A DNA stretch of 47,652 nt, taken from assembly GCA_028689715.1 (NCBI GenBank), contig JAQVCQ010000009.1, positions 1 to 47,652 of the forward strand, written 5' to 3'. Positions 16,225-28,491 of the stretch are shown piece by piece. Source of the DNA: Lachnospiraceae bacterium. GTDB taxonomy: Bacteria > Bacillota > Clostridia > Lachnospirales > Lachnospiraceae. A program made the translations under genes and the position numbers. Every line of letters starts with the position of its first letter. Within the stretch, counting starts at the first letter, position 1. The notes beneath the pieces are model-generated. The model was given only the letters and a program-made list of their open reading frames with translations. It was not told the origin of the DNA and ran no database searches.

Positions 16225-17604
16225 ATGGAAGATTTTAACATCATAAAAGAAAAGTGGGACAATATAAAAGATACTCTTCGTCTAGAGTACGATTTATCTG
16301 ACATTTCTTATAATACATGGGTTTCTCCTTTAAGATTACATAATGTTGAAAATGATACAGTTACAATCTTAATACCTTCGGATCAGGCACATGCTTTAAA
16401 TTATATTTCCAATAAATATAAGAGTTATTTTCAAGTGACTGTGACTGAAATGATGAATCATAATTATGATATTTCCTTTATTTTAGAGAAAGATGCTGAT
16501 TTATCTGGATCCATATCAGGAGAATCCTCATTATCCCAGAAACCAATTGTATATAATATTAATTATGAAAACGCAAATTTAAATCCTAAATATAAATTTG
16601 ATACTTTTGTTGTGGGGAAAAATAATACTTTTGCACATTCTGCATCTCTTGCAGTTGCTGAATCACCAGGAGAAGCCTACAATCCTCTATATCTATATGG
16701 TGGAGCTGGTCTTGGAAAGACCCATTTAATGCATTCTATAGGACATTTTATATTAGAACAAAATTCTAATATGAAAGTCATATATGTTACTTCTGAAGCA
16801 TTTACTAATGAAGTAATTGAATCCATTCGAAGCGGTAATAGTGCTGCAATGACAAAACTTCGCGAAAAATATAGAACAGTAGATGTTCTTATGATCGATG
16901 ATATTCAATTTATTATTGGAAAAGAAAGTACCCAGGAAGAATTTTTCCATACATTTAATGTATTACATTCAGCTGGTAAACAAATTGTACTTTCTTCTGA
17001 TAAACCTCCAAAAGAAATGGAAATTTTAGATGAAAGATTTCGATCAAGATTCGAATGGGGACTAATTGCTGATATTGGTGCTCCTGACTATGAAACAAGA
17101 ATGGCTATTCTTCGTAAAAATTCTGAAATCTATGAAAAAAAGATAGATGATGAAATCATTCAGTATATTGCAACTAATATAAAATCAAATATCAGAGAAC
17201 TAGAAGGCGCATTTAATAAGGTCATTGCATTTTCAAAACTGTATAACAGGGAATTAAATTTATCTCTTGCTGAAGATGCATTAAAAGATATTATATATCC
17301 TGATAAACCTAAAGAAATTACTCCTTCATTTATAATAGAAGTTGTTTCTGAACATTTTGGTGTTAATAAGGAAGATATCACATCAACTAAAAGAAACTCT
17401 GAATTTATGCTACCAAGGCAGATCGTTATGTTCCTATGCCGAGAGCTGACAGATACTTCCTTAAAAAATATAGGTAAAATACTTGGAAAAAAGGATCATT
17501 CTACTGTTCTTCATGGAGTAAATAAAGTATCTGAAGAAATAAAAAATAATGATGATCTAAAAAATAAGATTGATATCATTAAAAAGAAAATCATTCCTTC
17601 ATGA
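16225..17604 (+). CDS. dnaA: Chromosomal replication initiator protein DnaA
   Basis: DnaA is the AAA+ initiator that binds DnaA boxes and melts oriC. The 459-residue protein has domain I (about 1-85, including YNTWVSPLRL), a short linker (about 86-110), and an AAA+ domain with PLYLYGGAGLGKTHL (Walker A) and VLMIDDIQFI (Walker B). Its box VI region reads ERFRSRFEWGL, and domain IV holds LPRQIVMFLCRELTDTSLK and GKKDHSTVLHG. By alignment to E. coli DnaA, positions equivalent to Pro423, Gly431, Arg432 and Thr435 are Lys, Lys, Lys and Ser, while Asp433, His434 and His439 are kept. The site AAGGAG precedes the ATG. It is transcribed away from the origin. Confidence 0.98.
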   Translation: MEDFNIIKEKWDNIKDTLRLEYDLSDISYNTWVSPLRLHNVENDTVTILIPSDQAHALNYISNKYKSYFQVTVTEMMNHNYDISFILEKDADLSGSISGESSLSQKPIVYNINYENANLNPKYKFDTFVVGKNNTFAHSASLAVAESPGEAYNPLYLYGGAGLGKTHLMHSIGHFILEQNSNMKVIYVTSEAFTNEVIESIRSGNSAAMTKLREKYRTVDVLMIDDIQFIIGKESTQEEFFHTFNVLHSAGKQIVLSSDKPPKEMEILDERFRSRFEWGLIADIGAPDYETRMAILRKNSEIYEKKIDDEIIQYIATNIKSNIRELEGAFNKVIAFSKLYNRELNLSLAEDALKDIIYPDKPKEITPSFIIEVVSEHFGVNKEDITSTKRNSEFMLPRQIVMFLCRELTDTSLKNIGKILGKKDHSTVLHGVNKVSEEIKNNDDLKNKIDIIKKKIIPS

Positions 17605-17894
17605 TTTTTTAACATTTATATGTTAATAAAATGTTTTTGTCATGTTGAATTATTTTTTACGATTCTCTAAGAAAAATCAAAAGAAAGTGTCATGTTTAAA
17701 AACCATATCTTTTCCATGTTTTTTTCTTCTGGTTTGAACAAGATTTTCTTTTGTTTTTTTCGGTAAAATAAAGGGTTTTACCACTTCTTAACATTTCCAC
17801 ATCCCTTATTATTATGATTACTGAATTATTTATATATTAATAACAGTTCAAGATTCTATTTTAAAAAAATTTTTTGAAGGGAGTTTTAAACATT
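17605..17894 (+). other. dnaA-dnaN intergenic gap with a weak hairpin and one DnaA-box-like site
   Basis: This 290-nt AT-rich gap holds an AACATTT/AAATGTT hairpin (17611-17635) followed by TTT, a possible weak dnaA terminator. It also has ATTTCCACA (17793-17801), a DnaA-box-like 9-mer. In B. subtilis this gap carries the second half of a bipartite origin, so a box here fits that layout. No open frame or RNA gene is evident. Confidence 0.45.
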
Positions 17895-19004
17895 ATGAAA
17901 ATCATTTGTTCTAAAGCTAATTTATTAAATGGAGTTCAGACAGTATCCAAAGCCGTTCCAAATAAAACGACTATGTCAATTCTTGAGTGCATCTTGATTG
18001 ATGCAACAAATAATAATATAAAACTGACTGCTAATGATATGGAACTTGGAATTGAAACAACAATAGAAGGAACCATAGAAGAAAAAGGAATGATTGCACT
18101 TGATGCAAAAATACTGTTGGAAATAGTTAGGAAATTACCTGACAGTACAATCACGATAGAAACAGATCAGGATCTGAAAACGAAGATTACCTGTGAAAAA
18201 TCAAAATTCAATATTATTGGAAAAAAAGGAGATGACTTTTCTTATCTCCCATCAATAGAAAAAAATGATTCACTTGTCATTTCTCAGTTCACATTAAAAG
18301 AAGTAATCAGACAGACTATTTTTTCAATTGCAGATAATGACAATAATAAAATCATGACTGGAGAATTATTTGAAATAAATCAGGATGAATTAAAAGTTGT
18401 TTCTCTTGATGGACATAGAATTTCTATAAGAAAAATAAAACTTAAAAATACTTATGAAAGCAAAAAAGTAATTGTACCAGGAAAGACATTAAATGAAATT
18501 AGTAAGATTTTATCTGGAGAAACAGAAAAAGATGTAAATATCTTTTTTACCGATAAGCATATTGTATTTGAATTTGATCAGACTGTTGTTGTATCAAGAC
18601 TGATCGAAGGAGAATATTTTAAAATTGATCAGATGCTTATGCATGATTATGAAACCAAGGTAAAAATAAATAAAAAAGAATTCTTGAATTGTATAGACAG
18701 AGCTACACTTCTTGTAAAAGAAGGAGATAAAAAACCTATTATCATAAATATAGGTGATGTTTTTATGGAGTTAAAAATTAATTCTACAGTTGGAAGCATG
18801 AATGAAGAAATTGATATAAAAAAACAGGGAAAAGATCTTATGATTGGTTTTAATCCAAAATTTTTAATAGATGCTTTAAAAGTTATTGAGGATGAAGAAG
18901 TAGATTTATATTTTGTAAATCCAAAAGCACCATGTTTTATTAGGGATGATGAAGAAAAATATGTATATTTAATTCTTCCTGTTAATTTTACGACTGTTGA
19001 TTAA
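17895..19004 (+). CDS. dnaN: DNA polymerase III sliding clamp (beta subunit)
   Basis: The beta clamp encircles DNA and tethers polymerase III. The protein is 369 residues from the ATG at 17895, a normal family length, in three repeated clamp folds. It starts MKIICSKANLLNGVQTVSKAVPNKTTMSI (in part) and contains KVVSLDGHRISIRKI at the end of the second fold. The C-terminus YLILPVNF is close to the usual LPMR ending of clamps. A TTG at 17874 is in frame, but GGGAG at 17879-17883 fits the ATG. It is the second gene of the rightward replication block. Confidence 0.96.
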   Translation: MKIICSKANLLNGVQTVSKAVPNKTTMSILECILIDATNNNIKLTANDMELGIETTIEGTIEEKGMIALDAKILLEIVRKLPDSTITIETDQDLKTKITCEKSKFNIIGKKGDDFSYLPSIEKNDSLVISQFTLKEVIRQTIFSIADNDNNKIMTGELFEINQDELKVVSLDGHRISIRKIKLKNTYESKKVIVPGKTLNEISKILSGETEKDVNIFFTDKHIVFEFDQTVVVSRLIEGEYFKIDQMLMHDYETKVKINKKEFLNCIDRATLLVKEGDKKPIIINIGDVFMELKINSTVGSMNEEIDIKKQGKDLMIGFNPKFLIDALKVIEDEEVDLYFVNPKAPCFIRDDEEKYVYLILPVNFTTVD

Positions 19005-19031
19005 TTAAATAATTCTGATTAAGGAGTTCTT

Positions 19032-19241
19032 ATGATAGAAATTAAGTTAAGAGATGATTATATTAAACTGGGTCAGGCATTAAAAGCAGCCGGTTTATCT
19101 GAATCTGGTGTAGATGCAAAATTTGCTATTCAGGATGGTATGGTGAAAGTAAATAAAAATTTTGAAACACAAAGAGGAAAAAAACTTTTTGATGGTGATA
19201 TAATAGAATTTGATAATCATATGATTAAAATAGTGAAATGA
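19032..19241 (+). CDS. yaaA: S4-domain RNA-binding protein YaaA
   Basis: The 69-residue protein consists essentially of one S4 RNA-binding fold: LGQALKAAGLSESGVDAKFAIQDGMVKVNK then ETQRGKKLFDGDII (each given in part). This small protein sits between dnaN and recF across Firmicutes. AAGGAG precedes the ATG at 19032, 28 nt after dnaN. It is thought to act in ribosome or RNA metabolism; the precise role is not established. Confidence 0.93.
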   Translation: MIEIKLRDDYIKLGQALKAAGLSESGVDAKFAIQDGMVKVNKNFETQRGKKLFDGDIIEFDNHMIKIVK

Positions 19242-19260
19242 AAAAGAGATAAGGTGTAAC

Positions 19261-22292
<3,032 letters not shown>

Positions 22293-22304
22293 AAGGAGAA
22301 AAAA

Positions 22305-24821
22305 ATGGAAGACAATATCTTTGATAAGATACATGAAATTGACCTAAAGAAAACCATGGAAACCTCCTATATAGATTATGCGATGAGTGTTATTGCATCA
22401 AGAGCGCTTCCGGATGTAAGGGATGGATTAAAACCGGTTCAGAGAAGAGTATTATTTTCAATGATCGAATTAAATAATGGACCGGATAAACCACATAGAA
22501 AATGTGCACGTATCGTTGGTGATACCATGGGTAAATATCATCCTCATGGAGATAGTTCTATTTATGGTGCACTTGTAAATATGGCTCAGCCATGGTCTAC
22601 AAGATATCCACTTGTTGATGGACATGGAAATTTTGGTTCTGTAGATGGAGATGGCGCAGCTGCTATGAGATATACAGAAGCAAGGTTATCAAAAATTTCT
22701 ATGGAAATGCTTGCTGATATTAATAAAGATACTGTTGATTTCGCACCTAACTTTGACGAGACAGAAAGAGAACCATCAGTTCTTCCAAGTAAGTACCCTA
22801 ATTTACTTGTAAATGGAACTACTGGTATCGCAGTTGGTATGGCAACAAATATCCCTCCTCATAATCTGAGAGAGGTCATTTCTGCTGTTGTTAAAATGAT
22901 TGATAACCAGGTAGAAAATGACAGAGATACAGATATTGAAGAATTACTTGAAGTAATAAAAGGACCTGATTTTCCAACTGGAGGAGTTATCCTTGGTACA
23001 GCAGGAATTGATCAGGCATATCGTACTGGAAGAGGAAAAATCAGAGTCAGAGGTGTAACGGATATTGAAATGATGGCAAACGGCAAAAGCCGTATTGTTG
23101 TTACAGAACTTCCTTACATGGTTAATAAAGCAAGAATGATCGAAAAAATTGCGGAACTTGTAAGAGATAAAAAAATTGATGGTATTACTGATCTTAGAGA
23201 TGAATCTGACCGCGATGGAATGAGGATCGTTATTGAACTTAGAAAAGATGTAAATGCAAATATTATGCTGAATCTTTTATATAAGCATACACAGTTGCAG
23301 GATACATTTGGTGTAATTAATCTTGCACTAGTCAATAATGAGCCAAGAGTCATGAATATTCATGAGATGCTTGTTCATTATCTGAATCATCAGAAAGAAG
23401 TTGTTACAAGAAGAATAAAATATGATTTAAATAAAGCAGAAGAAAGAGACCATATTTTACAGGGATTGTTAATTGCGTTAGATCATATAGATGAAGTCAT
23501 TAAGATCATGAGATCCAGTCGTACTACAGCGGAAGCAAAAGAAAGACTGATCGAGAGATTTGGTCTAAGTGATGTCCAGGCACAGGCAATTGCCGACATG
23601 AGACTTCGTGCATTAACAGGTCTAGAAAGTGAAAAGCTTGAAAATGAGCACCAGGAGCTTATGAAAAAAATTGCTGAATTGAAAGCAATTTTAGGAGATG
23701 AAAAACTTTTATTAGCTGTGATTCGTGAAGAAATTATTTTAATATCAGAAAAATACGGAGATGAAAGAAAAACATCAATAGGATATGATGAATATGATAT
23801 ATCAATGGAAGATCTAATTCCAAAAGATAATACAATTCTTGCGATGACAAGACTTGGATATATAAAAAGGATGACTGTTGATAATTTTAGAAGTCAGCAT
23901 CGTGGAGGAAGAGGAATCAAAGGAATGCAGACTATAGAAGATGATTTTATAGAAGATCTTCTAATGACTTCAACACATCATTACATCATGTTCTTTACAA
24001 ATTTTGGAAGGGTGTATCGTTTAAAAGCATATGAGATTCCGGAATCCAGCAGAACAGCAAGAGGGGTAGCAATCATTAATCTTCTTCAACTGAATCCTGG
24101 AGAAAAAATTTCAGCGATCATACCAATCAAAGATTACGAAGAAGATAAGAATCTTTTTATGGTTACAAGAAATGGTATTGTTAAAAAAACCTCTATTCTT
24201 GAATATAGTAATGTTAGAAAAAAAGGACTTGCTGCAATTAGCCTGAAAGAAGAAGATGAACTAATTGAAGTAAAAGTGACTGATAAAAATGATCATATTT
24301 TCCTGGTTACAAGACAGGGAATGTGTATCAGATTTAAGGAAACAGATGTCAGACCGACTGGAAGAACCTCTATGGGTGTGATAGGAATGAATCTTTCGGA
24401 TGGTGATGAAATTATTGGAATGCAGCTTGAACATCAGGGAGACTCTCTTTTGATCGTTTCTGAAAACGGAATGGGTAAAAGAACTTATTTAAATGAATTT
24501 AGTGTTCAAAAAAGAGGCGGTAAAGGTGTAAAATGTTATAAAATAACAGATAAGACCGGATTTGTAATTGGAGTAAAAGCAGTAAATGACCATCATGAAA
24601 TTATGATGATCACCTCAGAAGGGATTTTGATACAGTTAAGAATGGAAGATATTTCTGTTCTTGGAAGAATTACTTCAGGAGTGAAAATGATCAATCTTGA
24701 TGATGGAATCAAAGTCGCTCAGATTGCGAAAGTAAGAGAAAGAGTTTCTGATGGAAGACAGGAATTTGATAATATGGAAGATGCAATGGAAGATATTCCG
24801 GAAGAAACAACAGAACTATAA
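22305..24821 (+). CDS. gyrA: DNA gyrase subunit A
   Basis: GyrA is the DNA-cleaving subunit. The 838-residue protein begins with the winged-helix cleavage domain and has the active-site tyrosine in [13 protein letters not shown]. It continues with a coiled-coil tower and a beta-pinwheel C-terminal domain including the GyrA-box-like [11 protein letters not shown]. The quinolone-determining loop reads [17 protein letters not shown], so the E. coli Asp87 position is Gly (residue 88, codon 22566-22568), while Ser83 is kept. This starts 12 nt after gyrB with AAAAGGAG, so it is co-transcribed. A very long hairpin terminator follows. Confidence 0.97.
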   Translation: MEDNIFDKIHEIDLKKTMETSYIDYAMSVIASRALPDVRDGLKPVQRRVLFSMIELNNGPDKPHRKCARIVGDTMGKYHPHGDSSIYGALVNMAQPWSTRYPLVDGHGNFGSVDGDGAAAMRYTEARLSKISMEMLADINKDTVDFAPNFDETEREPSVLPSKYPNLLVNGTTGIAVGMATNIPPHNLREVISAVVKMIDNQVENDRDTDIEELLEVIKGPDFPTGGVILGTAGIDQAYRTGRGKIRVRGVTDIEMMANGKSRIVVTELPYMVNKARMIEKIAELVRDKKIDGITDLRDESDRDGMRIVIELRKDVNANIMLNLLYKHTQLQDTFGVINLALVNNEPRVMNIHEMLVHYLNHQKEVVTRRIKYDLNKAEERDHILQGLLIALDHIDEVIKIMRSSRTTAEAKERLIERFGLSDVQAQAIADMRLRALTGLESEKLENEHQELMKKIAELKAILGDEKLLLAVIREEIILISEKYGDERKTSIGYDEYDISMEDLIPKDNTILAMTRLGYIKRMTVDNFRSQHRGGRGIKGMQTIEDDFIEDLLMTSTHHYIMFFTNFGRVYRLKAYEIPESSRTARGVAIINLLQLNPGEKISAIIPIKDYEEDKNLFMVTRNGIVKKTSILEYSNVRKKGLAAISLKEEDELIEVKVTDKNDHIFLVTRQGMCIRFKETDVRPTGRTSMGVIGMNLSDGDEIIGMQLEHQGDSLLIVSENGMGKRTYLNEFSVQKRGGKGVKCYKITDKTGFVIGVKAVNDHHEIMMITSEGILIQLRMEDISVLGRITSGVKMINLDDGIKVAQIAKVRERVSDGRQEFDNMEDAMEDIPEETTEL

Positions 24822-24840
24822 TTGTAAAAATAATCTATAT

Positions 24841-24906
24841 GGTTTTAAAATAAATGTTGGGGTGTATGATTGAAAAATCATACACCCCAACATTTATTTT
24901 AGAACC
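24841..24906. terminator. 31-bp-stem bidirectional terminator between gyrA and the carboxypeptidase gene
   Basis: The arms 24841-24871 and 24876-24906 pair over 31 positions with a single T-G mismatch around a GAAA loop. The inner 20 bp are perfect and include GGGGTGTATGATT/AATCATACACCCC. Short A/T-rich runs inside the outer arms could serve as U-tracts in either direction. It separates two convergent genes. Confidence 0.88.
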
Positions 24907-24924
24907 TTTTAAAACCGCTATACA

Positions 24925-26376
24925 TTAAAAATCAAAATTTTCAAATTTAGAAGAAATATAAGGCTTGGATTTTCTTTTTATTTTACGACTCTTTGAAAAA
25001 TTATAGTTATTGATCAGTGAATGAATCACAAAAATAGAAATTAGAATTCCGGATACACCAATTATGATAAATAATATTTTAGTTACATTGATAAATAGTA
25101 TATTCTCTTCAGGCAAAATTTCACTTTCCTGTGTAATGGAAGGAGCCAAAGGTTTTTCAACAACGGGTTCTGTTGGAGAAGACATTGTAACATCAGCACT
25201 TCCAATAGGAATATTCTGGTAAGTATACTGAATGGTAGCAACTGAATCAGAATCATCTTCCTGATAAACCAATTCTGACTGAACTTCATCAAAAGTAACT
25301 GAATTTGGAAGAACTACATAGGCGTCTTCATCTATGTTCAATATAGATGAGGAATTTCCAAAGGAATTATTCTCGACCTTAAAAAAATCAGTACTGCTTA
25401 CATTATAATCAGTTTCATAATCGGAAACTGTCATCTTTGTAAAATTACTAAAGCCATAATCAAATAAGGAAACGGTATCAGTAAACTGATTTGGTGATTC
25501 TTCTTTCATAATAACACAGATCAGAGTCAATCCATCTTTTTTGGCACATGACACCAGCGTCTGTCTTGCTTCAGATGTAAATCCTGTTTTACTTCCTACC
25601 AGATAATCATAGGTATATTCTCTGTCAGGAAGAAGCTTATTTTTAGAATGTATGATAATATCATCAGGCTGTGATGCTGTTGGTGGGATTTCATAAGTTG
25701 AGGTGCTTGACATTTTACAGAGAAGATCATTTGTAAAAAAGTGTCTGGCTATGGTAGCAAGATCATAAGCAGTTGTGTAATGATCTTCGCTGTATAATCC
25801 ATTGGGATTCACAAAATTTGAATTCTTACAACCGAGATCCTTTGCTTTCTGATTCATTATTTCTGAAAAGGATGACACTGATCCACCTATATGCTCCGCC
25901 ACAGCATTTGCAGCTTCATTTGCAGATCCTACCAGAACACCATATAAAGCCTGTTCCATGGTGATCTGCTCACCCACATCCATTCCCATATTTGAAGAGC
26001 CACTCTCAATACTAAAGACAGCATCATTTGAAAAAGTAACGACTTCATTCATTTCAGCCTGCTCCGCAGCAATCAGGCATGTAAGTATTTTTGTAGTACT
26101 CGCCGGATATAATTTTTCATCAATGTTTTTCGCATATAATATTGTACCGGTAGTTGCCTCCATAAGAATAGCTGATTCTGCTCCAACACAGGGACCCTGA
26201 GGCCAATTTGCTATTTCGTTGGTCTGAATAGTAAGTGATTTTCTTGCTTCAGCTTCAGCATTGTAATCAATTTCGGCGTTTACAGAAATTCCCTGCTGTA
26301 GAAGCATTTGTAAAGATAAGAAAGAAATCATTCCTATTTTTAAGTATTTCATTTTATTGACTTTAAAGTATTTCAT
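24925..26376 (-). CDS. Serine-type D-Ala-D-Ala carboxypeptidase (class A low-molecular-weight PBP)
   Basis: This enzyme trims the terminal D-alanine of peptidoglycan side chains outside the membrane. The 483-residue protein has a signal peptide (to about residue 34, ending SVNA), then the peptidase S11 domain with S93-T-T-K96, S151-A-N153 and K263-T-G265. A later domain of about 130 residues follows. It ends in a membrane anchor near residues 430-455 (ILFIIIGVSGILISIFVIHSL, in part) and a basic tail. All three catalytic motifs are intact. GTGGAG precedes the ATG at 26376. The gene is transcribed toward gyrA, head-on to the replication fork. Similar to DacA/DacF; orthology was not resolved. 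Confidence 0.94.
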   Translation of the reverse strand: MKYFKVNKMKYLKIGMISFLSLQMLLQQGISVNAEIDYNAEAEARKSLTIQTNEIANWPQGPCVGAESAILMEATTGTILYAKNIDEKLYPASTTKILTCLIAAEQAEMNEVVTFSNDAVFSIESGSSNMGMDVGEQITMEQALYGVLVGSANEAANAVAEHIGGSVSSFSEIMNQKAKDLGCKNSNFVNPNGLYSEDHYTTAYDLATIARHFFTNDLLCKMSSTSTYEIPPTASQPDDIIIHSKNKLLPDREYTYDYLVGSKTGFTSEARQTLVSCAKKDGLTLICVIMKEESPNQFTDTVSLFDYGFSNFTKMTVSDYETDYNVSSTDFFKVENNSFGNSSSILNIDEDAYVVLPNSVTFDEVQSELVYQEDDSDSVATIQYTYQNIPIGSADVTMSSPTEPVVEKPLAPSITQESEILPEENILFINVTKILFIIIGVSGILISIFVIHSLINNYNFSKSRKIKRKSKPYISSKFENFDF

Positions 26377-26529
26377 AATTTAATCTCCACGTTTTTATAT
26401 CAAGTTATATAATACACTAATTTAAGTAAAAACCAAAGACTAAAGTTGAAAAAACATACTATTTTTATTCATTGTTTAAAAATAATAAAAGTACTTATGA
26501 TATAAAATAAACACATAAAAACACATTAA

Positions 26530-26590
26530 TTTACATAGAATAAACATATTTTACATAGAATTTACATAGAATCTTTAAATAGTATTTACA
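26530..26590 (+). repeat. Tandem TTTACATAGAA array, probable Pho box
   Basis: The 11-mer TTTACATAGAA occurs exactly at 26530-26540, 26550-26560 and 26561-26571, with TAAACATAT between the first two. Further TTTAAA (26574) and TTTACA (26585-26590) copies continue the pattern. Starts at 26530, 26541, 26550, 26561, about 26574 and 26585 give a near-11-bp period. PhoP/PhoB-type regulators bind direct repeats such as TTAACA or TTTACA spaced 11 bp apart. The array ends just before the -35 region of a phosphate transporter gene. Regulator identity is inferred. Confidence 0.7.
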
Positions 26591-26596
26591 TCCACC

Positions 26597-26625
26597 TTGC
26601 AGAAATTTTACCTTTATTGTATGAT
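26597..26625 (+). promoter_or_regulatory. Candidate promoter of the phosphate transporter operon
   Basis: TTGCAG (26597-26602) and TATGAT (26620-26625) are 17 bp apart, 47 nt before the chosen start. The poor -35 adjoining the repeat array is what an activated promoter would look like. Confidence 0.5.
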
Positions 26626-26671
26626 GATTCTGGTCAAAATTTAAAATGAAAAATGAAAGTGGTAAATGAAT

Positions 26672-27724
26672 ATGTCAATTGGATTAGTAGATTTTATATC
26701 TCAGTTTATTTCAAATCCTGCACTTGCAATTACAGTAATATTAACATTAGCGGTTATTTTGGTAAATGGATGGACAGATGCACCAAATGCGATTGCAACA
26801 TGTGTATCGACTCGTGCAATAAACCCCAAAGCGGCAATTTTAATGGCAGCAGTATTTAATTTTTTAGGTGTGTTTGTCATGACGCTTGTTAATGCAACAG
26901 TAGCACAGACAATCTATAAAATGGTAAATTTTGAAGGAGATTCCAGAAAAGCTCTTGTAGCACTTTGTGCTGCTATGGTAGCAATTGTAATCTGGGCAAC
27001 AGCAGCCTGGGTCTTTGGAATACCCACTAGTGAAAGTCATGCATTGATCGCTGGATTATCCGGTGCCGCAATTGCACTACAGAATAGCATCTCCGGTATT
27101 AATCTGGGTGAATGGACTAAAGTACTATATGGTCTTGTTTTATCAACATTTTTGGGATTTTCTATGGGTTGGGTCATTGTAAAATTAATAGAGTTGATTT
27201 GTGGTAAGATGGATAAAAGAAAGACGAATGAATTTTTTAGAAAAGCGCAGATCGGCGGCGGTGCGGCCATGGCATTTATGCACGGCGCACAGGATGGTCA
27301 GAAATTCATGGGTGTATTTATGCTTGGAATGTTCCTTGCTCAGGGAAATTCAACAGCAACAGAATTTACTATCCCAATCTGGTTAATGATACTTTGTTCT
27401 TTAGTGATGGCGCTTGGTACATCAGTAGGTGGATACAGAATTATTAAAGCAGTTGGAATGGACATGGTAAAACTTGATACTTACCAAGGATTTGCAGCAG
27501 ATGTTGCAGGTGCGGGATGTATATTATTATCTTCAGTTACTGGAATTCCTGTCAGTACGACTCACACGAAAACAACAGCTATTATGGGTGTGGGTTCTGC
27601 AAAAAGACTATCCAGTGTTGATTGGGGAATTGTAAAAGAGATGGTTCAGACCTGGGTATTAACATTCCCTGGCTGTGGATTGATTGGATTTTTAATGGCA
27701 AAACTTTTTATGTGGATATTTTAA
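26672..27724 (+). CDS. pit: PiT family inorganic phosphate transporter
   Basis: This is a low-affinity, ion-coupled inorganic phosphate permease. The protein of about 350 residues is strongly hydrophobic with around ten membrane segments. It shows both PiT signatures: NGWTDAPNAIATCVSTRAI near the N-terminus and SVTGIPVSTTHTKTTAIMG near the C-terminus, plus GIPTSESHALIAGL. Two starts are possible, ATG at 26666 and 26672; the second has better spacing from AAAGTGG. It is co-transcribed with the DUF47 gene 21 nt downstream. The upstream Pho-box-like array suggests phosphate-starvation control. Confidence 0.93.
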   Translation: MSIGLVDFISQFISNPALAITVILTLAVILVNGWTDAPNAIATCVSTRAINPKAAILMAAVFNFLGVFVMTLVNATVAQTIYKMVNFEGDSRKALVALCAAMVAIVIWATAAWVFGIPTSESHALIAGLSGAAIALQNSISGINLGEWTKVLYGLVLSTFLGFSMGWVIVKLIELICGKMDKRKTNEFFRKAQIGGGAAMAFMHGAQDGQKFMGVFMLGMFLAQGNSTATEFTIPIWLMILCSLVMALGTSVGGYRIIKAVGMDMVKLDTYQGFAADVAGAGCILLSSVTGIPVSTTHTKTTAIMGVGSAKRLSSVDWGIVKEMVQTWVLTFPGCGLIGFLMAKLFMWIF

Positions 27725-27745
27725 TCAGAATAGTGGAGGAAAACT

Positions 27746-28426
27746 ATGAAAAACGATAAAAAGAAAGAAAAAGATGAATTAAAGAGAAAAGATAAGAAAA
27801 AAGATAAAAAAGAAAAAACTTATAATTATTTTAAATCATTATCAGTTCTTGCAGATTTTTCAGGTCAGGCAGCAGAGTTATTATATGAAACGATCATGAA
27901 TTTCAGTGCAGAAACAATTGAAGATCAAATGAAAAAAATGCATGAGATCGAACATGCGGCTGATCTTGCAAAACATGAAATGATGGGACATCTGTTAAAA
28001 GAATTTATTACACCGATAGACAGAGAAGATATTTCAACGATCGCTCAGGAAATTGATAATGTGACAGATACCATCGAAGATGTTCTGATGCAGATGTATA
28101 TGTTCAATATCAAGAGTGTAAGGGAAGAAGCAGTCGAATTTTCTAAAATCATTGTTTCATCGTGCAGAGAATTAAAGAATGCAGCTGATGAATTTTGTAA
28201 TTACAAAAAGTCCACTAATCTTCTAAAATATATTATAGATATTAATAATATGGAAGAAGATGGAGATAAAATGTATATGAAGGCAATCCGTAATCTGCAC
28301 ACATCATCTAAGGATGCAATTGAAATAATGTCATGGACAAAGTTATTCGATTATCTTGAAAAATGTTGTGATGCAACTGAAAATGTAGCGGATGTCATGG
28401 AATATGTTATTATGAAAAATTCATAA
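27746..28426 (+). CDS. DUF47 family, PhoU-related phosphate transport regulator
   Basis: This 226-residue all-helical protein is typically encoded with PiT transporters and thought to regulate them. Residues 1-26 are almost entirely Lys, Asp and Glu (for example KRKDKKKDKKEK), probably a disordered tail not needed for the fold. The core (about 27-226) has FSGQAAELLYETIMNF, MHEIEHAADLAKHEM, ITPIDREDISTIAQEIDNV and the late KCCDATENVADVMEYV, as in the DUF47 family. GTGGAGG precedes the ATG at 27746. A clear terminator follows the stop codon. Confidence 0.92.
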   Translation: MKNDKKKEKDELKRKDKKKDKKEKTYNYFKSLSVLADFSGQAAELLYETIMNFSAETIEDQMKKMHEIEHAADLAKHEMMGHLLKEFITPIDREDISTIAQEIDNVTDTIEDVLMQMYMFNIKSVREEAVEFSKIIVSSCRELKNAADEFCNYKKSTNLLKYIIDINNMEEDGDKMYMKAIRNLHTSSKDAIEIMSWTKLFDYLEKCCDATENVADVMEYVIMKNS

Positions 28427-28432
28427 AAAATT

Positions 28433-28458
28433 CCCGTCAGAAAACTGACGGGGTTTTT
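28433..28458 (+). terminator. Intrinsic terminator after the pit-DUF47 operon
   Basis: CCCGTCAG and CTGACGGG are perfectly complementary around an AAAA loop, followed by GTTTTT. It sits six bases after the DUF47 stop codon. Confidence 0.93.
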
Positions 28459-28491
28459 GCGTTATATATTAATATAGTAAATGAGGTCAAT

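Noticed and set aside
24841..24906. Long hairpin as an insertion-sequence end or mobile-element remnant
   Set aside because: No transposase or target duplication is nearby, and its position between convergent genes suits a terminator. Dispersed copies could not be tested here.
26377..26671. The short TTTACATAGAA repeats as a CRISPR array
   Set aside because: Units are 11 bp with no unique spacers and no cas genes; a regulator-binding array upstream of a phosphate transporter fits better.
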